From: Acidimicrobiales bacterium | GTDB taxonomy: Bacteria > Actinomycetota > Acidimicrobiia > Acidimicrobiales > Aldehydirespiratoraceae | Direction: 5' to 3' | Assembly (NCBI GenBank): GCA_029246685.1 | Contig: JAQWMR010000010.1 | Span: 496,001-560,000 of the forward strand | Length of the DNA stretch: 64,000 nt | Shown: positions 58,803-64,000 of the stretch, piece by piece | How positions within the stretch are numbered: the first letter of the stretch is position 1 | How the letters are laid out: each line of letters opens with the position of its first letter | Notes under the pieces: generated by a model | The model's database searches: none | What the model was told of the DNA's origin: nothing | The model's input: only the letters and a program-made list of their open reading frames with translations | Position numbers and translations under genes: made by a program

Positions 58803-60806
58803 TCACCGAAGCTGGGCAGCGGCCTCGGACGCAGTGGCGTTCGTGATCGTTCCGGCTTCCATTGACGCCGCGAGATCGGCCAGGAACACGTCGAACGCAG
58901 CGAGGAACGCGCGGTCGGCGTGCCCGTCGGTCATCATCGCGGGGAGCGCCATGACGATGCCCCAGGTCGAGCCGGTATCCGCCGCGTCGATTGCGGCGCG
59001 GAGCTGGAGTGCCCACAAGGCGAAGTCGTCGGTGCCCACATTGTCGAACGGGGTTTCCACTTCTGCGAGTGCCCTGGTGTCGCGATCCGAGTGGGTGACG
59101 ACCGCAAGGGCGCCGCTCGGATCGGCTGTACACAGGTCGGTGGGATCAGCGAGCCAGGAGTGGAGCAGTGCGTTGGCGTCGGCTTCCATCGTCTCGCCCC
59201 CGTAGGAGGAGCACACCTGGCTCCGCGGGTTGTCGGACAGGCCGAGTCCGGCGAGGACGGTCGTCAGCCCGTGGGCGTCGACCTCTTCGAGCCATGCGGT
59301 GGCACCGGCCGAGGACGACGGATCCGAAGCGATGCTGAACGAGATACCGGAGGCTGTCGCCGGGACGACTCCGCAGTCATCGACGAGTGCGTCGTAGGTC
59401 TGTGCGACGTATTCGACGCCGTGGGTGTGCATCCCGATCTCGTGCCCGGCACCCTGCAGCAAGTCGATGAGGGATAGACCCTCATCGGTGCTGCACAGGG
59501 CGCTCGCGACGCCGTAGCTCATCTGGAAGTTGGCGGATATGCCGTAGTCGTCGAGCAGACCGGCCGTGGCCCCGAGGAGGTCCACCGTCGCGGCGAGGAG
59601 GTCCGCGTCGATTGTCGTCATCATCGTGTCGGTGTACGGCTCCCAGTCGCGATCGAGATGGGTGTGGACGGAGATGACCGTCGTGAGCGCCGCCTCGGTC
59701 GATGCCGGCTCCGGGTCCGCCTCGGCGGGTTCTGCCGGGACGAACTCAACGGTCCCGTCAACCACGGCGCCGATCTCGTCGACTCCGATCCAGATCGCAT
59801 CGCCGCTGGCGACGGCGTCGACGAACGTCTCGACCACTGCTGTCCCCATCCCGGCCTCGGGGATCGCTCCGATGCTCCAGCTGTAGACGAGGGCGGTGGT
59901 CTCTCCTGGCTCGCGAGCTTCGAGGTATTCGTCGAGGGTTGCGGAGGCGATCTCGAGGTCGGCAGCGGTCGCCACGCACCGATCCGCTTCGTTCGGAAGT
60001 GAGCGGTCGAGACACGGAAGCGAATGGCCCGACTCGCTGCTGATCACGAGGAGTCCGTCGGCGGCCTCGGACACCATCCAGTCGGCGCTCGAGTCGGCGT
60101 AGAACGGGTGGTAGCGACGATCGTCATCGAGCGGCGGGGCGCCGTGGCAGGACGCCGGGTCGGTGCAGTCGAAGACCCACTGGTCGGCAGGAGCGACGAG
60201 AGTGGGATCCATCGACGTGGCGCAGTAGGCGACTCCGCCGTTGGTGGTTGTGAATCCGGCGGCGAGCGCGGCTTCGACCCACGGCCCCATCGAGCAGATG
60301 CCGGAGACGTGCGTAGTGTCGATGCCCAGTGCGGCGAGTGCCTCTCGCTTCCCCGTGAGCGCCTCGGTAAGACCGACCAGTGACGTATCGCCGCGCCCGC
60401 CGACGTCGGCGTGCACGGCGATGGAGTGCCCCAGCGCCTGGAGATCCGTCAGGGTGTCGTCGTCCCACTGCTCGACAGCATCCATAAACACGTCAGACAG
60501 CTCGAAGGTGAGGACACCGCCTCCGGCCGCGACTTCCTGAGCCAACAGGAGGAGACCGTCGCGGTGGATCTCGAACATGTCGTGGTTGGTGGCTTCCTGT
60601 TGCCAGCCCTCGACGTGGATCGAGATCCCGATCAGGAGCGGGTCGACCTTCGTGTCCTCGGATGTCGGCTCGCTAGTCGCCGGCTCGAACTGGCTCTGCT
60701 CGACGGCGGGGTCGCCGGCACAGGCCGTCGCGATGAGGGCGAAGGCGACGCATCTGGCAATGAGGATCTGGCGGAGCGGGCCACGATTGAAGGGGTCGTC
60801 GGTCAT
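58803..60806 (-). CDS. Lipoprotein with two tandem deacetylase/glycoside-hydrolase-like domains
   Basis: The 667-aa protein starts with a signal (ILIARCVAFALIATAC, lipobox ATAC) and a Ser/Thr-rich linker. It then contains two related alpha/beta-barrel-like halves. Half 1 (about 58-350) has LLIGISIHVEGWQQE, then LGHSIAVHADVGG and HVSGICSMGPW. Half 2 (about 375-640) has ISVHTHLDRDWEP, then AGHEIGMHTHGVEY and the SGISFSIASD equivalent. The SIH/SVH and VH/MHTH pairs resemble polysaccharide-deacetylase (NodB) or GH57-like metal/substrate motifs in duplicate, but I cannot fix the family. It would be lipid-anchored outside the cell. It is encoded in the same direction as the DUF4097-like and cyclase genes. 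Confidence 0.7.
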   Translation of the reverse strand: MTDDPFNRGPLRQILIARCVAFALIATACAGDPAVEQSQFEPATSEPTSEDTKVDPLLIGISIHVEGWQQEATNHDMFEIHRDGLLLLAQEVAAGGGVLTFELSDVFMDAVEQWDDDTLTDLQALGHSIAVHADVGGRGDTSLVGLTEALTGKREALAALGIDTTHVSGICSMGPWVEAALAAGFTTTNGGVAYCATSMDPTLVAPADQWVFDCTDPASCHGAPPLDDDRRYHPFYADSSADWMVSEAADGLLVISSESGHSLPCLDRSLPNEADRCVATAADLEIASATLDEYLEAREPGETTALVYSWSIGAIPEAGMGTAVVETFVDAVASGDAIWIGVDEIGAVVDGTVEFVPAEPAEADPEPASTEAALTTVISVHTHLDRDWEPYTDTMMTTIDADLLAATVDLLGATAGLLDDYGISANFQMSYGVASALCSTDEGLSLIDLLQGAGHEIGMHTHGVEYVAQTYDALVDDCGVVPATASGISFSIASDPSSSAGATAWLEEVDAHGLTTVLAGLGLSDNPRSQVCSSYGGETMEADANALLHSWLADPTDLCTADPSGALAVVTHSDRDTRALAEVETPFDNVGTDDFALWALQLRAAIDAADTGSTWGIVMALPAMMTDGHADRAFLAAFDVFLADLAASMEAGTITNATASEAAAQLR

Positions 60807-60850
60807 GACTCCACGGTGGATCGGCCAGGTAAGCGGACCGTGAGGATCCG

Positions 60851-60898
60851 CCTTCTCTCGATTTTCGGGTCGTTCGGCCTATTCACAGCGAGAGAAGG
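60851..60898 (-). terminator. Inverted repeat downstream of the phosphotransferase gene
   Basis: CCTTCTCTCG (60851-60860) and CGAGAGAAGG (60889-60898) are perfect 10-bp arms around a 28-base loop, starting ten bases after the end of the minus-strand phosphotransferase gene (60908). No T-run is evident, so it is a moderate terminator candidate; it could also be an operator for the lipoprotein gene downstream. Confidence 0.5.
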
Positions 60899-60907
60899 TC
60901 GGGCGAC

Positions 60908-62056
60908 TCAGAAGGGCGAGGGCGTGGGGTTCTCGATCTCGAGATAGGTGGCGAGCGACTGGGTGACCATGTTGGCGACCGACATGTTGATCTCGGCCGG
61001 GACCAGGCCATTGTCGACCATGCGGTCGCCGAGGCCGATGAAGATCGCACAGAAGCGCATCGTGCCGAAGACCTCCCAGTAGTGGGCGTCGCGGACCTCG
61101 CGTCCGGACTCCCGCTCATAGATGTCGACCATCTCTTCGCGGGTGGGGAAGCCCTCCATGCGCGCGGCGCCGACTTCGTCGAACGACATGCGGTCGAACA
61201 TCAACCACCAGCCGACGTCGGCTTCGGTGGGGGAGAGTGCGCACGCTTCCCAGTCGACGACAGCAGCCGGCTCGTAGTCCTGCCAGAGGACGTTGCCGAG
61301 ACGGGAGTCGCCCCAGCTCAGGCCAATCCGTTCGTCGTTCGGGTCGTTCTCGGAGAGCCATTCGAAGGCCGCATCGAGAACCGGATGCGGGCGGCCGTCG
61401 AGCTCGGCGAGCGTGGACGCCCGATAGAGGTCGAGCTGCACCTTCGTGGACGGCTCGCCGCTGCCGCTCGTGTCGAGCCAGTCGAGGTCGGCCGTGCGCC
61501 AGTCGATGTTGTGGATCTGGCCCATCGCCCGCAGGCCGGTGGTGAGCATGCGGGTGCGGTCCGCCGGCGTGGCTTCGTCGACGAGGAATCCCTCCTCTGA
61601 GTAGCGAGGGGTGTCCGCCGGCACTCGGCCCTCGGTGTAGGCCATCACGAAGAACGGCTGGCCGAGCAGCGACCCATCGGCCTCATAGCCGAGCAACTCC
61701 GGGACTGGCGCGTCGCAGTTGGCGCCGACGGTCTCCATCGCTCGGTATTGCACCTCGACCGACACACCGCATTGGTCGGTCTGCGCGGGAAAGAGCGCGC
61801 CCGATGTCGGCTCGATGCGCACGACGTACTTCTCAGCTCGTGACTCGCCGGCCTCGTTCCAGATCAGGTCGACGAAGACGGTCTCGTTGGAGAACCCGGT
61901 CGAGACCGGGATGTCGATCTCGGCCACGGAGATGTCGCTGCGTTCGGGGTACCGACTGTTAAACCACCGCTCGAATACGGGGGCGTAGTGGCTCCGATCC
62001 GTGTGGAACTTGGGTGCACCGCTGAGGTCGTCTTCGGGTTCGTTGGCATCGGTCAC
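60908..62056 (-). CDS. APH-type phosphotransferase family protein
   Basis: The 382-aa protein is of the aminoglycoside-phosphotransferase/ACAD10-11 kinase-like fold. The N-lobe has STGFSNETVFVDLIW and KYVVRIEP (ATP-binding Lys); the catalytic loop is LSWGDSRLGNVLWQ (usual HGDxxxxN with His replaced by Trp) and the metal-binding DWE is AVVDWEACALSP. Related actinobacterial proteins act on acyl-CoA-linked hydroxy acids (ACAD10/11) rather than antibiotics. GTG 62056 lies six bases after TATCTT on the minus strand and is preferred over GTG 62074. It is a single gene, divergent from the SDR. Confidence 0.85.
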   Translation of the reverse strand: MTDANEPEDDLSGAPKFHTDRSHYAPVFERWFNSRYPERSDISVAEIDIPVSTGFSNETVFVDLIWNEAGESRAEKYVVRIEPTSGALFPAQTDQCGVSVEVQYRAMETVGANCDAPVPELLGYEADGSLLGQPFFVMAYTEGRVPADTPRYSEEGFLVDEATPADRTRMLTTGLRAMGQIHNIDWRTADLDWLDTSGSGEPSTKVQLDLYRASTLAELDGRPHPVLDAAFEWLSENDPNDERIGLSWGDSRLGNVLWQDYEPAAVVDWEACALSPTEADVGWWLMFDRMSFDEVGAARMEGFPTREEMVDIYERESGREVRDAHYWEVFGTMRFCAIFIGLGDRMVDNGLVPAEINMSVANMVTQSLATYLEIENPTPSPF

Positions 62057-62294
62057 GAACGCAAGATAGAGCACGAAGGAAAGGGTGTTCGAATCCCGTT
62101 AGAGGGTCTAACCTCCGCCGAATGTCACCGAGCGTTCCGGAGCGTGCCCAGGTCGACGTCGCCCACGAGCGAGCGAACGAGATTCTCGGCTCCTACCGAC
62201 CGTCGCACATTCCGGCCGATCGCAACGCTGCTGCCCGCGACCGGTGGCCCATCGCCTTCGATTGAGGGTGTCCGCGCTGCACTAGCGTCGCGAC

Positions 62295-63230
62295 ATGGCG
62301 AAGTGGAGCGAGTCAGATATTCCGGACCAGAGCGGACGCGTCGCACTCATCACCGGAGCCAACAGCGGGCTCGGCTACGAGACCGCCCGCGCGTTGGCGC
62401 AGAACGGAGCCAGGGTGGTGATGGCCTGCCGCAACCCGGAGAAGGCCGCGGGCGCGGAGGCGCAGATCAACGAGACGAACCCGTCCGGATCCGTCGAGGT
62501 GCTGCTCACCGACATGGCCGACCTCGATTCGATCGCCGGGTCCGTCGCCCAGTTCACCGCCGAGCACGACACGCTCGATCTTCTGATCAACAACGCCGGC
62601 ATCATGGCAACGCCGCTGGGTCAGACCGCACAAGGATTCGAGCAGCAACTCGGCGTCAACCATCTCGGACACTTCGCCCTCACCGCACCACTCCTTCCCC
62701 TGCTGTTCGCGGCAGGTGACGGAAGCCGGGTCGTCAGCGTCAGCAGCAACGCCCACAAGTTCGGCACCATGAACTTTGACGACCTGATGAGCACGAAGAA
62801 GTACAGCCCCTGGGGCGCCTATGGACAGAGCAAGCTCGCGAATCTCCTGTTCACCAGCGAACTCCAGCGCCGCCTGGACGCCGGCGGTCACGCGACGATC
62901 GCCGTCACCGCTCATCCCGGCGGGTCGCGAACCGAACTCGGCAAGGAGAGTGCCGGCGGCACTCTCAGCACGATGTTCAGCGTGATGCGCCCGTTGATGA
63001 ACGCCACGATGTCGCAGTCCGCCGCGATGGGCGCGCTGCCGCAGCTCTACGCCGCTGTCGCACTCGACGTGCAGGGCGACGACTACTACGGACCCGAGGG
63101 GCTGGGCGAACTCCGTGGCCACCCCGAGAAGGTGGGTCGGACCAGCAAGGCAAAGTCCGTCGAGGATGCCGGCCGTCTGTGGGATGTGTCGGGTGAGCTG
63201 ACCGGCATCACATACAACGCGCTCGGGTAG
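62295..63230 (+). CDS. Short-chain dehydrogenase/reductase
   Basis: The 311-aa SDR has the nucleotide loop TGANSGLG (residues 20-27), ACRNPEKA after beta-2 (favours NADP), NNAG (residues about 103-106), and the catalytic Ser-Tyr-Lys set as VVSVSSNAH and YGQSKLANLL. Overall it follows the retinol-dehydrogenase/WWOX-like type, common in actinobacteria and acting on lipophilic alcohols. ATG 62295 is exactly six bases after TAGCGT (62283-62288), a leaderless start. Confidence 0.92.
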   Translation: MAKWSESDIPDQSGRVALITGANSGLGYETARALAQNGARVVMACRNPEKAAGAEAQINETNPSGSVEVLLTDMADLDSIAGSVAQFTAEHDTLDLLINNAGIMATPLGQTAQGFEQQLGVNHLGHFALTAPLLPLLFAAGDGSRVVSVSSNAHKFGTMNFDDLMSTKKYSPWGAYGQSKLANLLFTSELQRRLDAGGHATIAVTAHPGGSRTELGKESAGGTLSTMFSVMRPLMNATMSQSAAMGALPQLYAAVALDVQGDDYYGPEGLGELRGHPEKVGRTSKAKSVEDAGRLWDVSGELTGITYNALG

Positions 63231-63275
63231 GCCGCGTTCGGCCACGACGGCGTTTCGACCACGCGGCGTGGCGCG

Positions 63276-63281
63276 TACGGT
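63276..63281 (+). promoter_or_regulatory. -10 hexamer TACGGT for the small lipoprotein gene
   Basis: TACGGT is followed by six bases and the ATG at 63288 with no Shine-Dalgarno, matching the leaderless pattern of the upstream SDR gene. Confidence 0.55.
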
Positions 63282-63287
63282 GCCCGC

Positions 63288-63626
63288 ATGCGTTGGGGAG
63301 TGGCGGTCGTGGTGGTGGGCACGTTGCTTGCCGTCGGCTGCGCCGAGGAGACTGCCAACTTCTGCGACGCAGCCGGTGACGTGCTTCCGTCGCTGGACGC
63401 CGACGACAGCATTGCCCGCTGGGAGACGGTCGCTTCCGCAGCAACGGGTGACGTCGCCGATGCGGCAAACGCGCTTGCGGTCATCGCTCGTCAGGTCGAG
63501 TCGCTCGGGCCGGACGCGGCGTTCTCCGATCAGGCCGCCGTCGCTCTGCGACCCGCGGTCGCAAGGGACTCGGCGGTTGTCACCGAGGCCTACCGGAGCA
63601 CGTGTTCGCACGGCGCGTCCACGTAG
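63288..63626 (+). CDS. Small lipoprotein
   Basis: The 112-aa protein has a lipoprotein signal (GVAVVVVGTLLAVGC, lipobox AVGC, Cys18) and a mature part of mostly alpha-helical, Ala-rich sequence with two further Cys (NFCDAAG near the start and RSTCSHG near the end) that could form one disulfide. I do not recognise the family; similar short helical lipoproteins with a Cys pair are frequent in actinobacteria. ATG 63288 is leaderless by position. It is anchored outside the membrane. Confidence 0.75.
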   Translation: MRWGVAVVVVGTLLAVGCAEETANFCDAAGDVLPSLDADDSIARWETVASAATGDVADAANALAVIARQVESLGPDAAFSDQAAVALRPAVARDSAVVTEAYRSTCSHGAST

Positions 63627-63691
63627 GGCATGATGGGGGCTCCATTTCACTGTCTCTGAGACACTGCCACCGGCACGAAAGGTGACGCACA

Positions 63692-63883
63692 ATGAAGATC
63701 GTGGTCGACTTTGACCTCTGCGAGAGCAACGCAATCTGCATGCAGATCGCGCCCGATCTGTTTGAGGTCCGCGACGACGACTTCCTCTACGTGCTCAACG
63801 AAGAGCCTGGTGAGGACCGCCGCGAGGCCCTCGAGGAGTGCGTGCAGCGCTGCCCGAAGCAGGCCATCACCATCGCGGAGTGA
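63692..63883 (+). CDS. [3Fe-4S]-type ferredoxin
   Basis: The 63-aa protein fits the actinobacterial single-cluster ferredoxin: VVDFDLCESNAICMQIAPDLFEV (Cys10 and Cys16) and CVQRCPKQAI (Cys at 50 and 54), with the cluster-binding CP. C-x5-C plus CP favours a [3Fe-4S] cluster with a fourth nonligand Cys. AAAGGTG precedes ATG 63692. Such ferredoxins supply electrons to cytochromes P450 or Rieske oxygenases. The next gene, a reductase, overlaps its stop (GTGA), so they form a redox pair. Confidence 0.93.
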   Translation: MKIVVDFDLCESNAICMQIAPDLFEVRDDDFLYVLNEEPGEDRREALEECVQRCPKQAITIAE

Positions 63884-64000
63884 CCCGAAGCTCCATCACG
63901 ATCGTCGGCGCATCACTCGCCGGCCTTCGCGCGGCGGAATCACTCCGCCGCCAAGAGTTCGACGGCCCGATCACGCTGATCGGGGACGAGCCCCACGCGC
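63880..64000 (+). CDS. FAD-dependent ferredoxin reductase (partial, cut by window end)
   Basis: Only the first 40 codons are present: SSITIVGASLAGLRAAESLRRQEFDG then ITLIGDEPHA. This is the N-terminal FAD-binding Rossmann motif of NAD(P)H:ferredoxin/rubredoxin/putidaredoxin reductases (GxSLAGLRAAE form). The GTG at 63880 overlaps the ferredoxin stop. It should reduce the adjacent ferredoxin. The remaining domains lie beyond the window. Confidence 0.85.
   Translation, partial: MTRSSITIVGASLAGLRAAESLRRQEFDGPITLIGDEPHA

Overview
The window is high-GC DNA from an actinobacterium, most likely a member of the Acidimicrobiia or a close relative; the class is an inference from gene content, not a computed placement. 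The evidence for Actinomycetota is a fused 2-oxoglutarate decarboxylase/dehydrogenase (Kgd), NucS/EndoMS mismatch endonuclease, an HRDC-containing UvrD2-type helicase, a WS/DGAT wax ester or triacylglycerol synthase, an F420-type LLM oxidoreductase, an alpha-methylacyl-CoA racemase-type enzyme, and many start codons placed 6-8 nt after a TANNNT hexamer, which is the signature of leaderless mRNAs. The window is gene-dense chromosome. No rRNA, tRNA, CRISPR array, prophage or recognisable transposase gene was seen.

Layout. 1-6.9 kb: PAP2 phosphatase, methyltransferase, an overlapping geranylgeranyl-reductase-like/WS-DGAT pair, a VanW cell-wall protein and nucS. 6.9-12.6 kb: a UbiB-like kinase, then cysQ divergent from cysD-cysN-cysC, which together make and recycle PAPS. 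12.6-18.8 kb: ettA, a secreted protein, an unusual NYN-nuclease/S1-like/lysine-rich-tail fusion, a HAD phosphatase, and a SatD plus DUF3307-like membrane pair behind nested palindromes. 18.8-28.3 kb: kgd, xthA, a Kef-type antiporter with two USP domains, an ECF sigma remnant joined to a repeat-bearing lipoprotein, and uvrD2. 28.3-36.1 kb: metallopeptidase, PH-domain protein and acetyltransferase; a TPP-riboswitch-controlled thiamine ABC transporter; an EamA exporter; and a flavinylation-type cluster (ferric-reductase-like protein, ApbE, small anchored protein with an SGAT-like motif). 36.1-43.6 kb: lipid and detoxification enzymes, pckA, and a 1.06-kb unit bounded by 52-bp imperfect terminal inverted repeats that carries one AbiEi/DUF559-type gene.

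43.6-56.7 kb is a conserved housekeeping run: DAK2 kinase, recG, rsmD, coaD, coiled-coil protein, yceD, rpmF, plsX, acpP, rnc, an Fpg-like glycosylase and smc. It joins phospholipid/acyl-carrier synthesis, ribosome maturation, CoA synthesis, DNA repair and chromosome segregation. 56.7-64 kb holds accessory genes: LLM oxidoreductase, guanylate/adenylate cyclase domain, a frameshifted DUF4097-like gene, a lipoprotein with two deacetylase-like domains, an APH-type phosphotransferase, an SDR, a small lipoprotein, and a ferredoxin with its reductase (cut by the window end).

The best candidates for something undescribed are the TIR-bounded single-gene element at 42310-43367, the NYN/S1/histone-H1-like fusion, the SatD/DUF3307 pair with its operator array, and the small protein of the ApbE cluster whose flavinylation motif is altered.
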